DNA of 64,000 bases, taken from assembly GCA_947179155.2 (NCBI GenBank), contig OX359281.1:41389467-41453466 (forward strand), given 5' to 3'. The translations under genes and the position numbers were made by a program. The stretch is from Hedera helix (Eukaryota > Streptophyta > Magnoliopsida > Apiales > Araliaceae). Shown piece by piece: positions 21,275-33,100 of this stretch (its first letter is position 1; each line of letters opens with the position of its first letter). The notes under the pieces are model-generated. The model was not told the origin of the DNA and ran no database searches. It was given only the letters and a program-made list of their open reading frames with translations.

Positions 21275-24207
21275 GACCCCGAATTTTATGAAATACAAAA
21301 TTTAATTTTTCTTTATATATATATTTTTTGAAACAGTAAGTGGTTAAATTAACAAAATTGAAAGTTAAGGATGTTATGTGCAAATTTTATTTTGTCGGAC
21401 AATATTCGCTTTGTCGGGGAATATTCGTTTGGTCGGGGAATATTCGTGCCGTACGACGGCGCCGAAATAATAAATTATTGGTGGACCCCACAACGGAATA
21501 TTTGTCGGATATAGAAAACGACAGAAGTAACCTTTTTAAATAAAAATAGTCAACGGAACTGTTAAAATACCGGTGATAAAAGAATAGTAGCATACGGTAG
21601 TTATTGGTATTTTCTGTAGCACTCGGTACTCTACAGTAACACACGGTATTGCATAGTGTCTCATATTATTGGTCTGATAATTGACACCGTAACTGTTACG
21701 CATCATTTCATCGATAATTGTCACTGCATAATATTTTATATTATCACTTCAATAATTGTTGTTACACAGTATTTTGCATTATTGATTTAATAATTGTCAT
21801 TACACTGTATTTTATATCATTGAGTCAATAATTGTTGTTGCACTGTTTTTAAAATTATTGAACCTAATAATTGTCACAGTAACATATGCACAGTAATTCA
21901 CATTATTGAATCAATAATTGTCATTACACAGTAACGTATGCTTTATTTTACATTATTGTTATCTCTATTATGATGTTATTTAAACAGTTGTATTTCATTA
22001 ATTTATTGACTTGATATCTAAGAGCTAACTATACTGTATTTATAACAATTAGTCATAATAATTGAATTGATAAAGTTATTTGTTTATAATATAAAGTTAG
22101 GTGATTATTAGGTGATATGAAATGAATGGTGTAGATTAAAGTGTGAATTATTGTTGAATAATTGAATTTATTTGTTTATAATATAAAGTTAGGTGATTAT
22201 TAGGTGATATGAAATGAATGGTGTAGATTAAAGTGTGAATTATTGTGGAATAATTAAATTGATTTGTTTATAATATAAAGTTAGGTGATTATTAGGTGAT
22301 ATGAAATGAATGGTGTAGATTAAAGATAATATAATATTTGAAATGGATGGTGTAGATTAAAAGGTGATCTTTAAATGAATGGTTTAGATTAAATGAATGA
22401 TAAGATTTTTGGCTATAAATAGAAGCCTTAACTTAAGGATTTTTCATAAACTTCTTTACTTGTTCTTTCTTTCTCTCTCTAAATACTTCTTGTAAAAGTT
22501 CTCTCTAAGTGTGCTTAAGTCATCTTGAGTATTTGTGAAGATCTATAAGTATACGTGTACTGTTCAAGTTAATCAACCTCATTTAAATCAATATCCAGTC
22601 ACGTGTTATGGTAAGGGATACCATCTTTTTCATCTTCCATTATTCAAACGTACTATGGTAAGGGATTATCATTATTTGATTCTCGATAATAATATTGTTT
22701 CTTCCTTACTCATAAGACGTGCCTTTTATTTCCATGTATTAAATTGTGGGAATAACCTTACGGAGCGGATTGCCGCCTGTTGGTGAATAACCTTTCGTAT
22801 TCATTCATTATTAATCTCTGAGAATAACCTTACGGAGCGGATTGCCGCCTGTTTGGTGAATAACTCTTTGTACTCAAATTCTATTAAATTGTGGGAATAA
22901 CCTTACGGAGCGGATTGCCGCCTGTTTGGTGAATAACTCTTTGTACTCAAATTCTATTAAATTGTGGGAATAACCTTACGGAGCGGATTGCCGCCTGTTG
23001 GTGAATAACCCTTTGTATTAATTTCCTTCACCTTTTGTTAATCAAACCTGCTACGGTAAGGGATATTATTTTCTTTCATACTCCTAAATCGAAATTTATT
23101 ATGGAACTATTGCTTCTATAATTCCTGAAAATATTATATGTTCCATAATAGTTGAACTTCATTATTTCAACTGAACCTTCCTATTTACGTGAACCTTTCT
23201 ATTGAATTGTAACCGTTATTCTGAACTGTGGATCTTGAATATCATTTTTAAATTTCACTCCACATCATGTTGACAATTTGGACATTATTTGAATCTGTAC
23301 AAAGTAAACTTCCGATACTTATTGTTATCCTATTTCTTCTGTTCATCATTTATATCATTCTAATCATCCAAAAATCAAGCTGTTGTGAATATCTGTGGCC
23401 GGGGGCACAGATGTGATATATTTGTTGAACAGATGATAGGTTAAAGGCGATATAATAGGTTAAAGGCGATACATCTGTTCGGTGTCTTTTATGGCACGTG
23501 GTGAATGTTCTCTTTGGCCCGTAGTGCAAAGATGAACTGTTGTTTGGTATGATTATGACCAAAGGCTGAATCTGGTATAATCATGACCGTTGGTGTTATA
23601 TTGAATGTCTTTGGCCCGTAGTGCAAAGATGAACTGTTGATCTGCATGATTATGATCAGGAACTGTGAATTTGTATTATCTTGACTAATGATATTTCAGA
23701 TGATAAAAGTTGATGATGTTGTTCCTAAAAAGAGAACCGAGTGGACATTATAGTCTGCATTATTCTTCTAATAGATTACTCATTCCGCTGCTATTATCGA
23801 TCTGAACGTTGTTTAAGAATTTAACTGCAGTTTTTGATATAAACCTTGTAGTCTATTGTATTCTATCAAGAACTCAACTGTTGAAGACTAATGATAATTT
23901 ATTCGTCATTATCTTAGTCATGATATTCTTTACTGGGCTATTTGAGCTCACCCTTTCTTTTGTTCCATTGTTTTTCAACAGGAGATGAAAACATAACAGG
24001 GTCTAGCCGGGGAATGGAGTGAGGGTCCGAGGAATAGTTATCATAGTTTTCACGTTTTGTAAAATAGTGTGGCAATAATAGTGAAGACTTAGTTGTGTAT
24101 TATTATACACTGTATTGTTGTACGTTGTGCTTTGTTGTAATAATTTTGTTGTAGTATTTTGACGACTCAAGTTTGGGCTGTGTGGGCCCAAATTTGGGGG
24201 CGTCACA
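21270..24207 (+). repeat. 3' LTR
   Basis: 2,938 bp, the same length as the 5' LTR and offset by exactly 7,196 bp throughout, meaning no net indel. Internal arrays and the TATA box are conserved. It ends AATTTGGGGGCGTCACA, followed by the target duplication ATAAA. Confidence 0.97.
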
Positions 24208-24587
24208 ATAAATATAATGATGTTACTAGAAATTGTATTATAGTATAATTAATATTATAAATTTATCATTGTAATTTTTGTAACTTGTATTTTTATATAT
24301 AAATAAAATTGAAGTTTTTTTAAGTTTTCATTTTTATGTCTCATTTTGGTGTGATCCATCTCAGATTCGAGCTCGAATAGAGGCTCGCGAATTACTCGTT
24401 GTGAAAACGAGTCGAGTAACTTCGAGCCGAGTAGTATCGAGTAATTCATCGAGTTGAACTTGAGCAGCCTTAGAAATTATCATTTCGAATTCGAGTCGAA
24501 CCTGAACACAAATTTTTTGATCCGAGTCGAGCTTAAGCAACAGAGTGTTCGGATCGACTCGGGATCATTTTCACCCTTACATATAAG

Positions 24588-25870
24588 CCATTAACAAAGT
24601 AACTCCAAACACGTCAAAATAATAAAAATTCATTATAAATGGGTTTTAAACCCAATTTTTGGGCATAAAAGTCATCTAAATTGTTTTAAGGCACAATAAC
24701 AATTACAAGCACAAAATCTCAAAATTACAATTATTTTTTAAGTTTATCATATGAATATCCTTCAATTATCATTAAACATAAATTTTAAGGGTCTTGAATT
24801 CATTCATAATTTCACACATAGATCCTATTCCAAACCCAACAAAAATATCAAAATCTATTAAAAATGACTTAAAGTTTAGAGAAAGAAATCCAAAACCCTA
24901 TATCCATAGATCTAACCAAAATATCACAAAATCCCAAATATAACACTAATTACATTATAATAATCTAAGTATATCAACAAAATACTAATTACAACCTGAA
25001 ATTTAACTACACCAATAATATTTAACAAAAGAATTTAGGATCTAAGAATTGAAATTCATAAACCTTAAAGTCCACAGATCTACCAAAATAACATCAATTT
25101 AACCCATAATAACAATAATTTTATTATAGATCAAACAAACACCAAAAAGATTATCTAGGATATTTAGGATAAATTTATATTTATGAGAAATTCACTTAAA
25201 CAACCCATAATTTAACAACAGGGTTCAAACACCACTAGTAATAAATTAGTATGTCTTGAGAGCTTTAAATTGAAGAAATAAGTATCAATAATCAAATTCA
25301 AGTATTAATAAGTCGTAATAAAAGAAAAGAAAGGAGAATAAATAGAAAATTGGACCTTGAAAGTAAGATATCTTCAAATTTGATGACATTTTGTAGACCC
25401 CCCCAAAGGAATCCTTAAATATAAAGTGGATGATTTAGTGAGGAAAATAATAGATCTAAAATCCCTAATATATTTATTTTTTAAAAAAAATTCTCTCAAT
25501 TTTTTGGTCTTTCTCTCTATTTCTCCCTCTTCTCTCATTTTTCTTCCTTCTTCTCGCCAAAAAAATGAAGCTGATAGTATGATATAATCCAAAATGAGCA
25601 TACATCACTATGGTGGCGCTAGGCACCAACATGGGGGTGCCAAATTGGGCCTCACTTGCCGCTTTTATCTCGTGCATTAAAATAATCATATATTATAATT
25701 TAAAAATAATTAGAAGACGTGTCACCTTAATTTAAAATTTTTTTTTTGAGATTTTTGTAATGGTACTAAATTTGACTATATTTGAATTTGTTATGAGAAA
25801 GAAAAGTGTAAAAAATTATTTTCTTATAAGTATATGTGATTCATTGGATCATCTTTTTTTTTTATTTTGG
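24588..25870 (+). repeat. Diverged ~2-kb repeat, copy B, right part
   Basis: Continuation of copy B after the MITE. It is colinear with 11331-12520 of copy A: AATAATAAAAATTCATTATA, TTAAACCCAATTTTTGGGCA, the AATACTAATTACA blocks, and the pyrimidine-rich stretch (TTTTTCTTCCTTCTTCTCGC...) that matches 12195-12265. No coding capacity seen. Confidence 0.6.
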
Positions 25871-27191
25871 TACCCCCAAAATTTATGTGTGCCCTCTAAA
25901 TAATACTCCTCGCTTTTGTGAGCCATCCTTTGACATTTTCAATTAATTGTAAATTTACATTATTGTCTTCCTGTTACAAAATACAAGAATATATACAATT
26001 TTTGGGTGTTTACAATAATTTGAAGGGTGTTTTGAATATTATGTTAAAAATATTTATGAATATTAGTTAATCAACCATATTAAGGATAATAAATGTTACG
26101 TATTGTTTGACTAGATGAATATTGAGTCTTATCTAAAAAATTAAAGAGATGGTGAGTCTTATTATAATTATGTACAAGAAGTGTTAATATATTTTACTCA
26201 TCTTATTATAAAGTGGCTATCTTAAGTAGTTGATGTGTTTGAACTAATTTTTTTTCTCTTTCATTTTTTGCCTCTACAACTTTAATTATGTTATTATTTT
26301 AATTTTTTATATTTTTTTATTTAGTATTTCTAATTTTATAAAATTTATATTTTGGTTTCATATAATTTACACCGGTGTTAGTCGGTTAATAATAATATAC
26401 TGGTAGTATTGTTTTATTTTTAGCTGCTGCTTGAAAAAAACAAAACAAAAACAAACAGATTGCAATTGATAAAAGGAAACAACGGAATCAGGTGGGCAGA
26501 AGGCAGGTAAGCGAACCAGAAGGTAGCCGGAAATACAGGAACAGGCAGGAGGAGGAAAAGAAAGCAGCTAGCAGGCAGGCAGGAGGAGAAGAAAACAGGT
26601 AGCAGGCAGGTGAAGGAGACAATGGCATAAGGGTAATAAAAAAGAAATAATGGGTCATCTGACCCGCCATTTTTACCCGTCGGTTTGTGTAGCAACAAAT
26701 CTCTGAAAGCTTTGTTTTTCTTAATCTTTCTGGGTTATTCTAATTTGGCTTCCAATTAAATTACTTCATATTCTTTTTCTATTCAATTTAAGTCCACCGC
26801 ATCCATCTTTTCTTTTCATTTGGACTTACCAAATTCCCTTGAATTCTTCCTATGTACTCCTCATTTTTCCAACTGGAAAGTTCTACAAAATTGTGTTGAA
26901 ATTAGTTTTTTTTTTGTGTGTATCTGCAATCTTCTATTTTAACCACATCTTCCCTTTTATTAAACCAGAATCAGTTGATTATTTTCTCAAAAACCAATAC
27001 CCATATGATGTGTTCTTAATTGAGAGAGATCCTATTTTGGTTGATTGAAGAATACCCAACGGTCCCAACTCATAATTTGTCCCTTTTTGTTAATCTGAAA
27101 CTCAGTTCAGCTCATTTCTCTTCAGATTGATAATACGCATTTGATAATTTGATTCACCCAATTCAGTATCTGCTTTGAATTAACATATTCA
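25871..27191. other. Upstream region of SGR2
   Basis: AT-rich sequence, then a purine-rich stretch at 26480-26635 with repeated GGCAGG and AGGAGGA motifs, then pyrimidine-rich sequence leading to the SGR2 start at 27192. The last few hundred bases should hold the promoter and 5' UTR. I could not place a TATA box with confidence. Short open frames here have no recognisable similarity. Confidence 0.4.
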
Positions 27192-30100
27192 ATGGCGGTT
27201 GAGAGTGAAGAAACTTCTGCCGAGATGTTGAAGAATACTCCATCGAATATAAGAAGGTTAACCGATGAGATTGAGCAGTGTGAGGGCAGGCAGAAGTATC
27301 TTGCGCAGACAAGAAGTCCATCTGATGGAGGAGATGTGAGATGGTATTTCTGCAAAGTCCCCTTGACTGAAAATGGTCAGTTTTTATTTATTTAGTTATC
27401 ATCTGTTTATTTCAAAGTATTTGTATATTTCACTTGCTTATTTGTAATTTTTTTTTTTGTATTTGTTAGTTGTTTTTAAGTTCATCCATGTAGTTGTGGG
27501 ATATCATATTTTTCTAGGTAAAAAAAAGTAGTCTGGGAATTTTAATTTTAGTGAAGTTCTTTAGCTTTGATGTTGGGAAATTAACCGGGAACATTGTAAT
27601 AAAGTCTAAAAGGGTAGAAACCTAATCAGCAGACCAAGTTCTGCACTTCTATAACCTTCTTAAATCTCACTCCAAAGTTCAAACTGTTAACTGAATTTGG
27701 ACCATTACTTATAATTTTTTGTATAATCTTTTGAGTTACTCACTTCTTTAAGATCTTTCCGTCACGGGTATAAATGTGAGTTATATAGTATAGCAACAGT
27801 TATCAGACTGAAGTCACTATCAAATCTACTGTGTACCAGTTCAAACAGTTTAGGTTATGAGTTCCTATTTTATGAGTTGCTTGCATGAGGTACCTGATGT
27901 TCTGACATAATATTGGATCGTCTACTGGATGTTTGATCCTCTGCCACATTTATTCATTTGTAATCCTTTCAGTAAAAAATATTTAATCATCATATAAGGG
28001 CCTGTGACTTTGATTTTTCATGTAATATTATAGATCAAGAAACTTTATTCATGCCACTTTAGGTGTTATCATTTCAGAACTACTTGTCTTGTTCTTCAGA
28101 ACTCAGATTCGATGTAATCCTTTTTTTCAATTTCTTTGATTTTTCAATATAATTTGACTTTTTAATGCAGGGGCACACTTCTACTCATAGAATTAGTGGT
28201 TGCCTGGTTGAAAATTTGGTATCAGAATTTGGCTTCCATTTACACAAATTTAGGAAGTTTAGATTTTCTCAAATGACATCATAACTCTATACAATTGTAG
28301 TTGAATTCAAAAAAATATTCTAGTATTATTCTTTGCAAATAAATATTGGCAGTCTTAGACCAAGTTATATTAAGAAGTGCTTGTTCTTGTATCTTAGCTG
28401 TCTAGGTTTACTTCAATAATAACTTTTAATTTCCAAGAATTTGTCGCACTATTTCTGTGTAAAGTGGAACAAAATTAACCGTCACATCTAGAGATACTTG
28501 AAACATAATTAGCAAATTAAAGAAGTAGTACCGTCAAAGATTCCTTGTTGAAAAAATAAAGAGTATGAAATAGTACTATAGTAGTACCTTCAAAAATGGT
28601 ATATCCCCATCCTAAATTCTTTTGTTTTGAGAATGATTACTTTGTAAAAGTAATTGATTATTGCTGGACCATTTCACCTTCTTCATGGAATTATAGAATT
28701 CTAATTCATGGTCATAGTGTTCATTTGTTTATACATCCTCATGACATTTTATTACCTTTGGTTTTCAACAGAGTTGGCTGCCTCAGTCCCTCGCATGGAA
28801 ATAGTAGGAAAGAGTGAATATTTTCGATTTGGTATGAGAGATTCTCTTGCGATAGAGGCATCCTTCTTGCAGGTCATCTTATCTGACTCACAGTAGCTAA
28901 TTTTAATATTGTTTGATTTCCTCAAGAACTTGTATGGTGTTTTATTGCATTTCATTGAACAATGGTGAATACCTTTTTGAGTTTATGTAAGGAATTTATT
29001 TATTTATTTATTTTATTATATTTTTCTTTTTGAGAGAAGGGGGGTGGGGGGGGGGGGGGGGTGCTGTACCTATTTGGTACTAAGAGAACATGCTCTGAAA
29101 ATCAATGCTTGGTTATGTTATGTGTGACATTAAGCATTTTAGTTCAAACTAGAGGCGGAAAATAATAAGTCAATATGTTACGTTGCGCATCCTAATTTTC
29201 TTTCCTTTTTTCTTCCGCTCTTGTTGGTCATGTCCACTATTGTATTCAGTTACTTTTTGTCTCACAAAAATAGTTTTAAGTGGGAACACAAGGAGCAAAA
29301 GTTAGTCGTAGACCAAAAGTGTTCCATAAGCCTAAACAAAACACTTTAAATCTAATAAAAGAAATTGTGTATACATCAAGTACTGTGGGATTAACTGTAT
29401 ATGCATTTGCAGAAAGAGGAAGACTTGCTCTCCTGTTGGTGGAAAGAGTATGCAGAATGCAGTGATGGTCCAAGAGGGCGGCCCATTTCCAGTTCTAAGT
29501 TAGATCTGCAGCTAAAATCATCTGCATTAGAAAGTAATGGATTAGAAAGTAGTGGATCAGCCGAACTGTTCACAACTGAAGAAGAGAGAGTTGGAGTTCC
29601 TGTTAAGGGAGGGCTATATGAGGTAACCTTCTTTCTATGTTCTCTTTTTTTGTCAATGATCTTGTGTGAAGAAATTCTTATGAACACTAGCACAAGATTA
29701 TGTCAGTTTTTGATGTGTTTCATGTAGATCCAACTATCTCGAATTCAGTTAGTCATGTAATCTATCAAATTTTGTTTTGTTTTTGATTTAGATTTCAAGT
29801 AGAACATATTTTGCTATGTCAGTATAGATCTCAATATATGAAACATATCAAAAAGTACTAATTATACTAAAGAAACATTATATATATATATAGGTAATTA
29901 ATCCATGCCAAACAGTTGCTAGTGGCAACCAAATTCACGTGCCGCAAGAGGGAGTGTGGCAGGGCCATAAAACGTAAAAATTGGCTTGCCACAAGAAAGG
30001 GTAGCAGCAGGGTTAATTTTACGTATAAAATGGCTTATTGCAAGAAGGAGTAACGGCATGACCAATTCACAACCAAAAATGCCCCTTGCATTGGTTGTCG

Positions 30101-33100
30101 AAATGATGTCGTGACAAACGTTTGTTGTGAATGAACTCCCATATATATAATTGAGTACAAATTGTGCGAATAAACAATATGCAATGGATTTATATTAGCT
30201 TATCAATTTTATTTTTATTTCATTGATTTATATCAAGATTGAGGCTTGGGTGTGGCCATTGTCAGCGGAGAGCTTGCTTTAGATAATTTTATGGGGGTTT
30301 GGGTGCAAATTTTTATTATTTTGTGCCAGCGTTCTTGTTTTGCTATGTTTTTTAATAGAAAGGAATGTTAATGTATTTGATGGTTGTTATCTTTAGCTTC
30401 CCTTACAGTGGGACAGGGTTGTTGTTTCTTGCTTCGCTTTGGGGCTTCGCCTGTGCAGAGGCTTTTAGAATAGTAGCCGTTGAATGTTCATGGAGGTGGA
30501 TGGGTAGTGTGATTTGTTGGGATTTCTAGTCCACTTTATATAAAATTACAGTACACTTATCCTCCCTTTCTGTACTTTTTTCTTTATCTTATAAACCTTA
30601 ATAATTGGGGTATATGTTTTCTTGGAATCTTACCATATTTCTTATTCCCATACTTCTAAAGTGAAGAAGAGTTTCTACGTTATAAGAGTTATGAATTCTT
30701 GGGTGCTAAAAATATATTAGATCAATGTATTTCGTGTAATAATTCTGCGTTGTGTCATTCGAGTCTCATAGATATTGTTGTGTGATTTTGATCAATGTGG
30801 AGAGATTTTAGGGAGAAAATATAGTGCCATAGCTTTACTAAGGAAATTCTTTAGATTGATGTGATAACGTGATATGTATGAAGCATGCAATGTGTTTAAT
30901 CATGCATCGTATGTAAACTATACTATACAATCAAATTGCAATGTTTAACATAAAATGACCCATATTATTGAGTGAATAAAACTTCTTCAATTAACTCACT
31001 GATAAGTCTTTACTAATGAAATATTTGTTTCTTTCATCCCCACTGATAGAAAAGATTGATCTAGCTGACCCCAACTAGTTTTGGATTAAGGACTAGTTGA
31101 GTGAGTTGCGTCGCCGTTAGTTTGGCTACTGAATAGTATTGTACATTTTTGCCATAATGTGTAGAATATGGCCATTTGTATAAGTACAGGGTTGATATTG
31201 CCATGCATTTTGTAAAATCATAGTATCAATTGGTGAAATTGTGATTTATTCCAGTCCCTTAAGTATTAAACTTGATTTTATTTTTATTTTTATATTTATT
31301 CATTTTCATTTTTTCTTCCTCTCTTTTTCTAACTTCTTTCGGTGTGTTTGCCTTGAGTATAGTTATAACTGTTTTATTAACTACTCATAAGAGAGAGGTA
31401 AAAAATGGATGTTTGCTAAGGAAGAATGATGTCTAGTTATATTTAGTTGCATTTTCCTTCTAGTTTCTATATTAAATTCCACAGGTCTCTTGGTATTCTG
31501 ATTTAAGAGTATGTTGCAACATTTCTCAGTATTTTCTGAACTTGTGTCGCCCCCAAATCCCTCTACGCGCTATAGACAATTCGGTGGTCACTATAACAAC
31601 ATAAGTTTATATTACAAGCCAAAAAACATCTTACAACATCATATAATACATTACATTTTACATCCCAGAGTATCTACTTCTATTACAAAAATTTACCACT
31701 TCTAACCAAAAGCTACATTATTACCGCAGTTATAACTACTACTCTATCTTGAGGACTCTGTTACCCTTATCTTGGCTGCCTAATACTTCTGCTCCTTCTT
31801 ACTTTGATGGAATAATAAAAAGATGCAAGAATGAACAACAAATTGCTCAACAAGTTTTAAAAAAATTTGAAATGAACACTTTTTAACGTTTACTATATAA
31901 TGAACAAGATATCATCAAAAGATCTCAAAGGCTCAAATTCAAAGAGATATAGAGTTTTGAATCATAATACTTTCAACAACATCATTATTATCAAAGTAAA
32001 TTTAGTGGTCATAGGGACCAAGAACTCTTCTCAATAATGTACTATATAGGTGATCAGCCTAATAGTACTCTCGTTACATGTAACGTCATCAACACACCGT
32101 AATTCAACAGTGTATCGTTAGCGTGCCGACATTCTCATATAATTTAGGGTTGTTAAGGTCTCAACGAATCCCCATGAAGTTAGCTTGGTTTGGAACAATC
32201 AACGATCTTAACAAATATGTTTTTGCAAAGTTCTAAAAGACGTTAGACGGGAGGCGCCTTGGGGGCCTAGGCAGGGCCTAAACGGAATTTTTTATTTTAA
32301 GCTAATTTTAATATTTTATCTTACATTTATCCTAGCAAAATAATAATATAAAGAAAAATAATTTATAATAAAGATAATAAAGACATTTGCTTAAAGTTCA
32401 AACATATATCCATATTGCCAATGTCAAAGTTCAAACACAAACATGCAATTGTTTAAAGTTCAAACACAAACAAATAATAAAAAATATAAACTAATAGTCC
32501 TCATCTCCATATCCCTTTATATCTCTAACTCTTCTTCTTCATATCCCTCCAAGATAATGTCCCCATCGGACTCACACTCGTACTCCTCATCTCTCTTTTC
32601 TTCCGTGTCATCATCAGACAAAAAAATATTCTTTATGGAATTCTCTGACTCCAACATTTTTATTACTTCTCTTGGGCTCTAGCATGCTGTCTGCTCCGGA
32701 TGCTTCACCAACCGCTTCCCAAGTAAGGCCCGAACAACCCTCAACTTCATCATCTACTCCCACGACATCATTTTGTAGTTTAGTTATTAAAATAAAAACA
32801 ATTGCAACCCTAATTTCTCCGCCTAGGCCCGTCTAATTTCCTAGAGGAATTTTTTTTCAGTCTTGGGATTAGGCGAGGTGTCGGGGGGGGGGGGGGGGGG
32901 CTAGTGCCTAGGCGTGGCGGCAGGGGGGCCTAGCGCCTAGGCGGGGACTAATCAGATCTAGATGGGAATTTTTAGAACACTGTGTTTTTGTTTTGAAACC
33001 AAACGAAAACAGTTACAGTTCGAAACATCAAGAATGAAATTAGTGACATGGTGTGGAATACTTGCCTGTTTCTTTTTCTCGTTCTTTGTTTACTTCGCCT

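Larger units (their letters stand above)
14074..24207 (+). mobile_element. Full-length Ty3/Gypsy LTR retrotransposon, chromovirus (Tekay/Del-like)
   Basis: A 10,134-bp element with both LTRs (2,938 bp each), a primer binding site, an uninterrupted pol ORF and a polypurine tract. It is bounded by the perfect 5-bp target duplication ATAAA (14069-14073 and 24208-24212). The order protease, RT, RNase H, integrase, chromodomain-like C-terminus places it in the plant chromoviruses; the long LTRs and the RT motifs ([20 protein letters not shown] then [10 protein letters not shown]) resemble the Tekay/Del lineage. The internal region is only 4,258 bp, short for this lineage, because a normal gag is absent. 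It lies in the same orientation as mS23 and SGR2, inside a MITE. Confidence 0.97.
13813..24579. mobile_element. hAT-type MITE, interrupted by a Gypsy element
   Basis: The terminal inverted repeats are TAGGGGTGAAAATC (left) and, reversed, TAAGGGTGAAAATG (right). The element is flanked by a perfect 8-bp target duplication CATATAAG (13805-13812 and 24580-24587), the hAT hallmark. Without the inserted retrotransposon and its 5-bp duplication it is 628 bp (13813-14073 plus 24213-24579). Its inside is unusually rich in CTCGA/GAGTCGA motifs (for example 13841-13870 and 24360-24450). No transposase ORF is present, so it is non-autonomous. Confidence 0.88.

Noticed and set aside
26420..26698. 92-codon minus-strand open frame upstream of SGR2
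   Set aside because: It is the complement of a purine-rich low-complexity stretch; the translation is Leu/Phe/Ser/Pro repeats.
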